In this document: positions 25,295 to 32,751 of the stretch, one piece after another
Layout: each line of letters begins with the position of its first letter
Numbering within the stretch: position 1 is the first letter of the stretch
DNA from: JABDPF01 sp036351055
GTDB taxonomy: Bacteria > Pseudomonadota > Gammaproteobacteria > Xanthomonadales > SZUA-36
NCBI GenBank assembly: GCA_036351055.1
Contig: JAZBOH010000125.1
Span: forward strand, 1 to 64,000
DNA: 64,000 nt
Direction of reading: 5' to 3'
Notes under the pieces: model-generated
What the model saw: only the letters and a program-made list of their open reading frames with translations
What the model was told of the DNA's origin: nothing
Databases searched by the model: none
Position numbers and translations under genes: made by a program

Positions 25295-26586
25295 ACCAGC
25301 GAGCGGCAGAAATGCAGCTTGCCGCTCTTATCCCGCTCGATGCTGTCGGTCCATTCGATGTGCAAGCGGGCCTGTGTACCCAGTTTTTCCAGCAGGGTGG
25401 CCCGGAAAAGGTTTTCTTCATCACGGCTCAGCGGGCGCCGGGAAACGATCAGTAGCCGGAAGCTGTCCGCGCGTTCCTGGATAAACTGGTACTCGACCAG
25501 CCAATCTCCGGACTCGGTCACAATTTCGTTCAACACCTCAAAGGGATGCACTTCACGACCGTCGGGCAGTTGCAGGAAGTCGATGGTGCGGCCCTGCAGT
25601 GCCTTGATGGTGGAAAACGGGCGGCCGCAGGGGCAGGGTGAAGGCCCGGCCACGGCCAGGTCGCCCAGCGCGTAACGGATGATGGGCATGGCCCGGGAAT
25701 GAAGCGAGGTGATGACGACCTCACCGGTTTCGCCTTCCGCCACCGGGACACCGTCGCGGCAGACTTCCAGCAGGATTCCGTCGTCGTTGACGTGATACAA
25801 GCCGGTTTCCTGGCAGGTCCAGGCCACCAGGTTACATTCCGATGTGCCGTACGTGTCATGGACCGGTACCCCGAACCGTTCTTCCAGCATTCGGCGCTGA
25901 TAGGGCGCCAGGTTTTCACCGCCACTGGACACCCTGCGAAGACAGCCCAGTTCGCCATCCTGCTGCCCTTGCTGCTGGGCGATTCTGACCAGCGCACCCG
26001 GGTAGCCGGTCAGGACATGAGGCTGATAGGCGACAATTTTCCGGTAGTTTTCGGCAGGATCCTGGAGACAATCGAAAACGCTTCTGTCAATCAGGCGGAC
26101 GAAACGCGCGATGCTTTGCACCCGGTCAAATCGCCTGCCAAGCGGTTCCCAGGTTGTCTTGACCTTGGCCATGCGATCCCCCGGGCGCAGCCCCAGCATC
26201 CATTGCATCCGCCAACGCAGCATGTTCAGCCTGCGTTCTTCCGCCGGCGTGCGAAGGATGTGCACGGGTATGCCCGTCGAGCCGCTGGTCTTGTGTTCAA
26301 TCAGCCGTTTGCCAGCAATCTCCTCGCCTGGCAAGGATTGAAAAAGCTCCCGCAACGGCTGTTTTTCCATGACCGGGATCTTGCGCAGGTCATCAAGCTG
26401 CCGGATATCGCCGGGTTGGAAGCCGTTTTGCTCAAACCAGTCACGGTAAAACGGGATGTGGGAATTGGCGTGTCTCAGCAGGCTTTTCAGCTTTTTCAGC
26501 TGGTATTTTTCCATATGTGCCCGCGCAAAATACGGACGGGCGAACGCGGCCGCCGTGAACCCAAAGGTATGGAGTGATTGCAACAA
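25291..26586 (-). CDS. CapK/PaaK-like adenylating enzyme, copy 2
   Basis: 431 residues from a TTG at 26586. An ATG at 26514 is possible, but the N-terminal stretch before it aligns with copy 1, so the longer form is preferred. It has LLRHANSHIPFYRDWFEQNGF, the AMP-binding loop KTSGSTGIPVHI, SSGGENLAPYQRRML, DTYGTSECNLVAW, GETGEVVITSLHSRAMPIIR and a tail RDKSGKLHFCRSL. It is about the same size as copy 1 and clearly the same family, but more divergent than a recent duplicate. The two genes convergently share the CTAG stop overlap of the operon. Its role is probably activation of a second acid for the same pathway, which is inference. Confidence 0.87.
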   Translation of the reverse strand: MLQSLHTFGFTAAAFARPYFARAHMEKYQLKKLKSLLRHANSHIPFYRDWFEQNGFQPGDIRQLDDLRKIPVMEKQPLRELFQSLPGEEIAGKRLIEHKTSGSTGIPVHILRTPAEERRLNMLRWRMQWMLGLRPGDRMAKVKTTWEPLGRRFDRVQSIARFVRLIDRSVFDCLQDPAENYRKIVAYQPHVLTGYPGALVRIAQQQGQQDGELGCLRRVSSGGENLAPYQRRMLEERFGVPVHDTYGTSECNLVAWTCQETGLYHVNDDGILLEVCRDGVPVAEGETGEVVITSLHSRAMPIIRYALGDLAVAGPSPCPCGRPFSTIKALQGRTIDFLQLPDGREVHPFEVLNEIVTESGDWLVEYQFIQERADSFRLLIVSRRPLSRDEENLFRATLLEKLGTQARLHIEWTDSIERDKSGKLHFCRSLV

Positions 26587-26708
26587 AACCCTGTCCTGGT
26601 CCGGTGTGTTCGACGATGGCTTCAGTATGGCACCATCACGGGTTTCTTGCTGGAAGGCGAGGCGTCCTTCTGTGCTACCTGGGCGGGGCGAGCGGGATGC
26701 GAATGGGG

Positions 26709-26734
26709 AAAAACCCCCGGCTCAGGGCCGGGGG
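26709..26734 (-). terminator. Rho-independent terminator of the small gene at 26766-26981
   Basis: Read on the minus strand, a perfect eight-base GC stem (GCCGGGGG/CCCCCGGC with loop TCAGG on the plus strand, 26714-26734) is followed by five T residues (26713-26709). It lies 31 bases downstream of the small gene stop and upstream of the CapK copy 2 start. It therefore isolates that ligase gene from the small gene. Confidence 0.75.
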
Positions 26735-26765
26735 AAGCAACGGGAGAGACCGTTACAAACCGGGT

Positions 26766-26981
26766 TCAGCGGTAAAGGCGTTCCAGGCGGTTGCGCCTTC
26801 TCTGGCGGCGATGGTGCCAGCGCCCCATTTGCTCGAGGTAGTTCTGTTCGGCCTCACTGCGGCCGGATTTCTTTTCCGGTACAGCTTTTACAAGGCGGAG
26901 GGAAGGGCGCGGTTCGGTTTCCACGGTGTCCGAACGTTCCGTCCAGGGCAAACAGACAGCAATATCTTCAAAAGTCATCAT
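26766..26981 (-). CDS. Small basic protein of unknown function
   Basis: 71 residues from the first of two adjacent ATGs, with a GGAG site 8 bases upstream. The N-terminal half is acidic and mixed (MMTFEDIAVCLPWTERSD). The C-terminal third is strongly basic with many Arg (GRWHHRRQRRRNRLERLYR), suggesting nucleic-acid or membrane-surface contact. A clean intrinsic terminator follows, which supports it being a real gene with its own transcript. I know no family for it. Confidence 0.6.
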   Translation of the reverse strand: MMTFEDIAVCLPWTERSDTVETEPRPSLRLVKAVPEKKSGRSEAEQNYLEQMGRWHHRRQRRRNRLERLYR

Positions 26982-27014
26982 GATTCGGACTCCGTAACAC
27001 GACCTCCGGATATA

Positions 27015-27040
27015 GCAGGAGCGAGCTTTGCCCGCGAGGG
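27015..27040 (+). repeat. REP-like element, copy 1
   Basis: GCAGGAGCGAGCTTTGCCC followed by GCGAGGG closely resembles the core of Pseudomonas-type REP sequences (GGAGCGGGCTTGCCCGCGA). The GC-rich imperfect hairpin around TTT is the family feature. The first twelve bases, GCAGGAGCGAGC, recur in inverted orientation at 27207-27218. Confidence 0.5.
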
Positions 27041-27195
27041 ACTCTGGATGTGACACGGGGGGATTTCTTCGCCGTTCAGGATTTGGAGGTCGCCTGAGTC
27101 GCGTCTGATATCCATTCCCGCAACGGTCCGGTCTCTGTCTTTGGGTCAGCCCACCCTCGTACTTCAATTCGGACCTTTGCTCTACACATTTCCAT

Positions 27196-27218
27196 CCCGA
27201 GCCAGGCTCGCTCCTGCC
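27196..27218 (-). repeat. REP-like element, copy 2, inverted
   Basis: On the minus strand this reads GCAGGAGCGAGCCTGGCTCG after one G, sharing GCAGGAGCGAGC with copy 1 and then diverging. Two copies in opposite orientation about 155 bases apart resemble a REPIN-type pair, the form mobilised by RAYT transposases. No transposase gene is in the window. Confidence 0.45.
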
Positions 27219-27330
27219 TGGAAAACCTTTCACCGGCTTGACCCGCGTTGGACAAGCCTTGTGGGTTCACCCCGGAATTTAATGTGCCGGCGCCCGGGCG
27301 TCCTGACGAAAGTCCGACGAAAACCCGAGC

Positions 27331-27344
27331 GTGACGATCGTCAC
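27331..27344. promoter_or_regulatory. CRP-type palindrome upstream of the regulator
   Basis: GTGACGATCGTCAC is a perfect palindrome fitting the inner part of the CRP/Vfr/Clp consensus (GTGA-N6-TCAC), 82 bases before the regulator start codon. The outer T and A positions of the full consensus do not match. Confidence 0.35.
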
Positions 27345-27379
27345 TTATCTGTCGGAAGCATTCTGATTTAAGATACGAC

Positions 27380-27395
27380 AGTCTGGAATCAGACT
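27380..27395. promoter_or_regulatory. Short inverted repeat just before the regulator gene
   Basis: AGTCTG-GAAT-CAGACT is a perfect six-base inverted repeat ending 31 bases before the start codon. It could be an operator for autoregulation or a leader hairpin. Confidence 0.3.
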
Positions 27396-27426
27396 TCAGA
27401 GCAACAGGACAGCCAATCGTCGAGCC

Positions 27427-29754
27427 ATGTCGGAAGCACGCGTCAACGGAGCTGACTTTTCCCTTGGTAACTGGATAGTCAGGCCGGATCGGGACTGCAT
27501 TGAGCAGGATGGGCGCGTTGTTCGCCTTGCCCCGAAGGCGATGGCTGTGCTGCTTTGCCTTGCGCGGGCATCGGGTGAGGTCGTGTCGCGCCAGGACTTG
27601 TTTGACAGCGTCTGGCCCGGCTGCGAGGTGTCGGATGATGCGCTGACCCAGCGCATCGGCGAGCTGCGCAAGGCCCTGGGTGATTCCGCGCGAAACCCGG
27701 AATTTATCGAAACCATACCGAAGGTCGGCTTCAGGCTGGTTCCGCCCGTCCAGCCCCTGGCCACCCCAGCGGGAAACGGAACGCCGCCGGATCCCGGCCC
27801 GCGTACGGGCAGCAGGTGGAGGCGCCAGGGAAGACTGCTCTTGCTGTTTTCGCTGGTGGCGGTCCTGGCATTGCTGGCGTTTCGCCATGAATGGCCGTGG
27901 GATGGCGTTGAGCCGGAAATGGCTTTTATCGCGGTACTGCCTTTCGTCAACGTCAGTCAGGATGCCGAGCAGGAGTTTTTCTCGGACGGTATCTCCATCG
28001 AGGTGCTCAATACGCTCAGCAGGATTCCCGGCCTGCAGGTGATTTCACGTTCATCCTCGTTTTCGTTCAAAGGAAAAAACAACGACATCCCAATGATTGC
28101 CAGCCGCCTAGGTGTCAGCCACGTGCTGGACGGCGCCGTTCAAAAAATTGGCGGCCAGCTGCGTATCACGGTGCAGTTGCTCGATGCAAAGGCCGACAGG
28201 CCGCTGTGGGCTCAAACCTATGACCGCAAGTACTCGATAGACAACCTGCTGGCCATACAGCGTGAAGTTGCCGAATCTGTGGCGCTTGCATTGCAGCACC
28301 GCTTGATCCCGGTGGAAGACCAGGCTGCCTTGTCGACGCCTACCGCGAGCATTGCTGCTTTCGAGGCTTATCTCCTGGCGCGCCAGCGTGCCGGCCGGCG
28401 AACCAAGGAAGGTTTCGACCAGGCCATCGAGTACCTTCGGGAAGCCGTTTCACTGGATGCCGGTTTTACACTGGCCTGGGCGGAGATGAGCAAGGTATAC
28501 CTCATCCGGCAGCTTTATTTCGGTGCACCGGGAGAAGAGGCCCTTCACTTGGCCAGGGCCGCCCTGGAACATGCACTGCAGCTGGATGAGGGTCTCGGTG
28601 AAGTCCAGGCGGTTCTTGGCCTGGTCAGGCACTCTGAAAACAAGCTGGAAGAGGCGGGCTGGGCCTACAACCGCGCCTTGGAACTCAACCCGAGCCATGT
28701 CGATGTCCACTTGTGGAAGGCCATCCTGTTGCGGGACCTGGGGCACTGGGATGAGGCGTTGGCCTGTTATGAAAATGCCCTGAAACTGGACCCCTTGTCG
28801 GTCCCGGCCAGGATCAGCGTGGCGTTTCACCACCAGATGTTCGGCCAGTTCGACGAAGCCATGCAACAGTACGATCGACTCGTCGAGATAGACGCGGCAG
28901 ATTTCCAGGTCTGGGATGGAATCGGAAGCCTGCAATACGGTGCGTTCAACCGCCTGGACGAGGCCGTCTCGGCCTACGGTTACTCCCTGATGCTGGAACC
29001 TCACTTTCCGGATACCTACCTGCTGCTGGGCCTGGTCTTCCTGGACTTGAACCTGCCGGGCCGCGCAAGAACGGTGTTGGAACTGCTGTATGACAACACC
29101 CTGAGCCGGGAGAACCAGCAATGGTACAAGATCATGCTGGAACTGTATGAAGGAAACCTGGCGGGGGCTGCCGAATTGGCCTGGGACTTTCCCGAGATGC
29201 GTGGCGGCAAGAGCTTTCTTTACCAGATTTCCGCGGCACAGGTCAGGAACAAGCTGCTGGAAGAAGGGCGTGTTGCAGATGCACTGGCGTTCTACGAGGA
29301 GAAGTTTCCGCGCCTGTTCAATACCCCTGAACCGCTGATCCACCTCGACAACTACCGTGCTGCCATCGATCTTGCCCTGGTATTGCAGCTGGCCGGCAGC
29401 ACGGATTCGGCATCGCTGATCCTGGAAAGCACGGCCGCCTACCTGGGAAACCGCTTCCGGCTCGGGCTGCACGGTGGCTACTGGGTCTCGGATGTCCAGA
29501 TCCTGGCCCTGCAGGGAAGACAGCAGGAAGCGCTGGCGGCCCTGGAGGAAGCCGTCGATGCGGGCTGGCGCACCCTGTGGTGGTACTACATGCAACGTGA
29601 CCCCAACCTGGATTCGATTCGGGAAGAGCCGGCGTTCAGGGAGCTGGAGCGTGAAATCCGGCTGGATGTAGCTGCACAAATGTTCCGCGTATACGAACTC
29701 GAGAGTGAATACGAGTCCGAAAGCCGCACGGACGAACGCGGAATCCGCTATTAA
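27427..29754 (+). CDS. CadC-type winged-helix regulator with TolB-like domain and TPR repeats
   Basis: 775 residues. The N-terminal OmpR-type winged helix (about 10-105) ends in DALTQRIGELRKALGD and FIETIPKVGFRLV. One membrane helix follows (about 137-157), then a FlgO/TolB-like segment (IAVLPFVNVSQDAEQEFFSDGI) and several TPR units (about 310-560), such as RAALEHALQLDEGLGEVQAV. This is a one-component regulator that binds DNA in the cytoplasm while its periplasmic part senses a signal. It faces the bicupin/TonB receptor/ATP-grasp/Tct operon tail to tail, overlapping stops, so control of that operon is plausible. Confidence 0.9.
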   Translation: MSEARVNGADFSLGNWIVRPDRDCIEQDGRVVRLAPKAMAVLLCLARASGEVVSRQDLFDSVWPGCEVSDDALTQRIGELRKALGDSARNPEFIETIPKVGFRLVPPVQPLATPAGNGTPPDPGPRTGSRWRRQGRLLLLFSLVAVLALLAFRHEWPWDGVEPEMAFIAVLPFVNVSQDAEQEFFSDGISIEVLNTLSRIPGLQVISRSSSFSFKGKNNDIPMIASRLGVSHVLDGAVQKIGGQLRITVQLLDAKADRPLWAQTYDRKYSIDNLLAIQREVAESVALALQHRLIPVEDQAALSTPTASIAAFEAYLLARQRAGRRTKEGFDQAIEYLREAVSLDAGFTLAWAEMSKVYLIRQLYFGAPGEEALHLARAALEHALQLDEGLGEVQAVLGLVRHSENKLEEAGWAYNRALELNPSHVDVHLWKAILLRDLGHWDEALACYENALKLDPLSVPARISVAFHHQMFGQFDEAMQQYDRLVEIDAADFQVWDGIGSLQYGAFNRLDEAVSAYGYSLMLEPHFPDTYLLLGLVFLDLNLPGRARTVLELLYDNTLSRENQQWYKIMLELYEGNLAGAAELAWDFPEMRGGKSFLYQISAAQVRNKLLEEGRVADALAFYEEKFPRLFNTPEPLIHLDNYRAAIDLALVLQLAGSTDSASLILESTAAYLGNRFRLGLHGGYWVSDVQILALQGRQQEALAALEEAVDAGWRTLWWYYMQRDPNLDSIREEPAFRELEREIRLDVAAQMFRVYELESEYESESRTDERGIRY

Positions 29755-30179
29755 AGGTTCGCAGCCGGATTTCCACTGGCCAGGAAAGAAAGCAGGAGCA
29801 GGCAGGCTCCCAGGACCAGCGAGAAGACGAGGCTGGTCATCCAAGTCTCCCTGGCATAGCCTTTCAGAAAGACCAGGCTGAACAGGGCGCTTCCCGCCGT
29901 GATGCCCGCCGCCATCACCGCCAGCGGAAGGGTCGAAATCCAGAGAATCACGACCAGCTTGCCCTTACCGCTGGCCGGGGAGTCATCTGTCGGGTCTTCC
30001 CGGGACCGCAACTCGCGGGCCAGGTTCATCAACAGCAAAACCAGTGTGGCCAGGGAAATAGCCCGTGGAACCGAGCTGGCAACGGGGCTGAGGGAAGCAG
30101 ATGAAACGAGGAAGCCCGCCGTAAGCGACAGGAAGATCAGCGTGAGCCACGTTCTTGCCAGAATTCTAGTGATCCCCAT
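29751..30179 (-). CDS. TctB-family small subunit of a tripartite tricarboxylate transporter
   Basis: 142 residues with about four membrane helices, the usual layout of the poorly conserved TctB subunit: a helix at 8-27, one around 38-52, then two in the C-terminal half. Identity rests mainly on its place directly after the TctA gene, with which it overlaps by 14 bases. With TctA and a periplasmic binding protein it moves a carboxylate across the inner membrane, using an ion gradient. Its stop overlaps that of the CadC-like regulator (TTAA). Confidence 0.78.
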   Translation of the reverse strand: MGITRILARTWLTLIFLSLTAGFLVSSASLSPVASSVPRAISLATLVLLLMNLARELRSREDPTDDSPASGKGKLVVILWISTLPLAVMAAGITAGSALFSLVFLKGYARETWMTSLVFSLVLGACLLLLSFLASGNPAANL

Positions 30180-31689
30180 GGGAGCCCTCCCTGAAGCGGC
30201 GCAGCGTGGCCAGGAACGTTGGTAGCAGAAGGTTGACGGCGGTGAGCAGGACCAGGGTCACGACCACCGGGCGCGACCAGAAATCGATTCTTCCAAGTTC
30301 CTGTAAACGCAGGGTCAGGTGCAGGTTGTTTTCGAACATGGGCGCCAGCGCCAGCGCCATCACCATCGGTATCCGGGGCCAGTCCCTTCTTTTCATCAGG
30401 AAGCCCACCAGGCCAAAAACCAGCGCGCAAAACAGGTCGGCCAGCAAACCCCGGTATTGGAACGCACCAAAAGCAGCAAGCGCCAGGATGACCGGCACCA
30501 GGCGTGTTGTCTTGATGGTGCTCAGGCGCGCCAGCGGATTGACCAGGGCAAGGCCGAGAAGAGACGTGAGCCAGTTGGACAGGAAGAGTGACCAGGCGAG
30601 GACAAAAACCAGGGTCAGGTTGGTGGTCAACATTTCACGGCCGGGCGTCATGCCGTGCAAGGTGAGCACACCGAGCAGGATGGCGGTACCGGTTCCTCCA
30701 GGAATACCCAGGGCCAGGGTGGGAATCAGCGCTCCGCCGTCTTTTGCGTCATTGGCCGCTTCAGGCGCAATCACACCGCGGATATCTCCTTCTCCGAAAA
30801 ATGCCGGTTTACGCGCGGTCTGACTGGCATGCCCGTAGGCTATAAAGCCGGCAACCGAGCTGCCGATGCCAGGAATGGCACCGATAACCGCACCGATGAC
30901 CGAGCAACGAATGAATAGCCAGAAGTTCCTGAAAACGGCCGCGATGCCTTCGCCAACACGGCCGCTCAACTCGGCGGTCTTGTGCCGGCCGGACAGCGTC
31001 ACCCGACCGCTGACCAGCAGGTCGATGACCTCGGCCAGGGCAAACAGGCCCAGCAGAACAGGGACCAGGCTGAGCCCGTCGCTCAGGTAGTCCAGCCCAA
31101 AGGTGAAGCGCAATTCAGCGGTGCGCGGGTCGTACCCGATAAAGGCAAGCTGAAAACCCAGCCCGGCGGCAACCAGCCCCTTGATCATGGAGTTGCCCAC
31201 CAGGGCGGCCAGCGCGGTGAGTCCCCAGACCGCGAACATCAGGTATTCGGCGGGCCCCAGTGTGGTTGCCGCAGTGCGCATGAACGGGATCATTGCGAAC
31301 AGAATGAAAACGCCCAGGGTCGCACCCAGCGCGGAAGCGGCCGCGGCAGCGCCAATCGCTGTCCTGGCCTGTCCTTTCTGAGTCAGCGGGTAGCCGTCCA
31401 GCAGGGTCACCGAGTTGGAGGCCTTGCCGGGGATATTGAACAGAATCGCGGTAATCGAACCCATGAAAGTCGCACCACCCACAAACGCCCCGAACAAGAG
31501 CAGGACGGGCAGTGGTTCCCACGCAAAGGTCAGGGGAATCGCCAGAGTCATCAAGGTGGCGCTATTCAGCCCCGGTGAGGCCGAGAACAGCATGGCGAGC
31601 AGGGTTCCTGCCACGGGGTAGAGGATGTATGGCCAGGAAAAGACCAGGTACAGGCCATCGATTGCAGCGTCGATCAATCCCGCGTCCAT
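30166..31689 (-). CDS. tctA: TctA-family large membrane subunit of a tripartite tricarboxylate transporter
   Basis: 507 residues with about ten to twelve helices. Family motifs are present: GATFMGSITAILFNIPGKAS near the start, LDGYPLTQKGQARTAIGAAA, GAIPGIGSSVAGFIAYGHA and TLALGIPGGTGTAILLGVL, all typical of TctA. It is the translocating subunit that receives the substrate from the TctC-type protein. Family substrates include citrate, tartrate and aromatic acids; this sequence does not show which. Confidence 0.95.
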   Translation of the reverse strand: MDAGLIDAAIDGLYLVFSWPYILYPVAGTLLAMLFSASPGLNSATLMTLAIPLTFAWEPLPVLLLFGAFVGGATFMGSITAILFNIPGKASNSVTLLDGYPLTQKGQARTAIGAAAAASALGATLGVFILFAMIPFMRTAATTLGPAEYLMFAVWGLTALAALVGNSMIKGLVAAGLGFQLAFIGYDPRTAELRFTFGLDYLSDGLSLVPVLLGLFALAEVIDLLVSGRVTLSGRHKTAELSGRVGEGIAAVFRNFWLFIRCSVIGAVIGAIPGIGSSVAGFIAYGHASQTARKPAFFGEGDIRGVIAPEAANDAKDGGALIPTLALGIPGGTGTAILLGVLTLHGMTPGREMLTTNLTLVFVLAWSLFLSNWLTSLLGLALVNPLARLSTIKTTRLVPVILALAAFGAFQYRGLLADLFCALVFGLVGFLMKRRDWPRIPMVMALALAPMFENNLHLTLRLQELGRIDFWSRPVVVTLVLLTAVNLLLPTFLATLRRFREGSHGDH

Positions 31690-31701
31690 GTCAGCCGGCC
31701 T

Positions 31702-32751
31702 TCATTGCCGTGCCTGCTGCATGGCGGCACGTACAAGCGGCTCAAATCCGGATAGCTGCTCATCTCCGGTGCGCAAGTCGGCCAGGGTTTCCCGCGGACC
31801 AGCCGGGGCCAGGGAGAGCCCGGCGAGGGCCGCGGCCTGTTGCAGCTCCGGGCCGGACAGGGTTTCCAAAAGGGCTTGTGAAATGCACTGCTGTAATCCA
31901 TCCGGCAGGTGCGCCGGTGCGACGATAATTCGTCCGGCCGCCATGATGCTCGACAGCCCGGCAGCCTGTTGCCTGGCGAGCCCGGGATCGGTTCCACGCT
32001 TTATCGCCTGTTGCGTGGCGAGGCCCTGTGCCCCGCCGAGTACGGGGTGGCCCGAGTCCTGGCCGGATATTCGCAGTAAAGGAAGCAGTTCGCCCGACTC
32101 GACGAAACGGCTGACCGAATCAAAATTCTGGATAATCAAGTCGACGTCGCCGCGTTGTACGGCGAGGGCGCGGGAAGTGCTTCCGACGTAACCGGTCACC
32201 GTGGCGTAGTCGAATCCCAGCAGCCTGGCGGCTACAGGGAGCGCCAGGAAGCTGGCTGAACCGATGTCCCGCACACCGACCACGATGGGGCGCTGCGCGG
32301 AAACCTGCAACAGGTCTTCAATGCTGCCTATGCCCGCGTTGCTCGAGCTGAAGAGAAAAGTCTGGTTGCTGACGATTCGCGCCAGGATGGTGAAGTCGCG
32401 TAACAGGTCCGGGGCCGGGCTGTCCGGCAAGATCCCGGCTGCCATCAGGCCGGAGGCGTTGACGATGCCGATTGTCCTGCCATCAGGCCTGGCGTCGCGT
32501 ACCTTGATGGCCGCTACCAGTCCGCCGGCTTCAGGGCGGTTTTCAATGACAATCCGTGTGTTCAGGCGATTTTCGAGGAATGGCTGAATCAACCTTGAGT
32601 AGAGGTCGTATCCGCCGCCCGCAACACTGGGCACCACCCAGTGAACCGTTTCGTTTTCGATCCCGTGGCAGTCGCCCGATACGGACGCCGGTGCAAGGAA
32701 AAAGAGCCACGCCAGGCGGGCCAGCCAGGTCCTGCTCGGGCTCAGGCCCAT
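31702..32751 (-). CDS. TctC/Bug-type periplasmic binding protein of the Tct transporter
   Basis: 349 residues with a signal peptide (about 1-26), then VHWVVPSVAGGGYDLYSRLI, IVIENRPEAGGLVAAIKVRDARPDG and the usual Bug-family layout; the VPSVAGGGYD loop contacts the ligand carboxylate. The ATG overlaps the upstream ATP-grasp stop (ATGA), and TctA follows after 12 bases. It captures the substrate in the periplasm for TctA/TctB. The direct overlap with an ATP-grasp gene is not usual for these transporters. Confidence 0.88.
   Translation of the reverse strand: MGLSPSRTWLARLAWLFFLAPASVSGDCHGIENETVHWVVPSVAGGGYDLYSRLIQPFLENRLNTRIVIENRPEAGGLVAAIKVRDARPDGRTIGIVNASGLMAAGILPDSPAPDLLRDFTILARIVSNQTFLFSSSNAGIGSIEDLLQVSAQRPIVVGVRDIGSASFLALPVAARLLGFDYATVTGYVGSTSRALAVQRGDVDLIIQNFDSVSRFVESGELLPLLRISGQDSGHPVLGGAQGLATQQAIKRGTDPGLARQQAAGLSSIMAAGRIIVAPAHLPDGLQQCISQALLETLSGPELQQAAALAGLSLAPAGPRETLADLRTGDEQLSGFEPLVRAAMQQARQ

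Larger units (their letters stand above)
26982..27426. other. 445-base non-coding region before the CadC-like regulator gene
   Basis: No convincing gene is present; short open frames on both strands lack start sites or family features. The region holds two REP-like sequences in opposite orientation (27015-27040 and 27196-27218), a CRP-type palindrome (27331-27344) and a short hairpin (27380-27395) just before the regulator. It serves divergent units: the small gene on the minus strand and the regulator on the plus strand. Confidence 0.7.

Noticed and set aside
27141..27371. A 76-codon plus-strand frame before the CadC-like regulator
   Set aside because: It has no ribosome-binding site, spans the REP-like element and CRP-type palindrome, and matches no family.
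28450..29844. A long open frame on the minus strand opposite the CadC-like regulator
   Set aside because: It lies wholly against a well-supported gene, shows low-complexity composition and no family motif; it is the expected shadow of GC-biased codon use.
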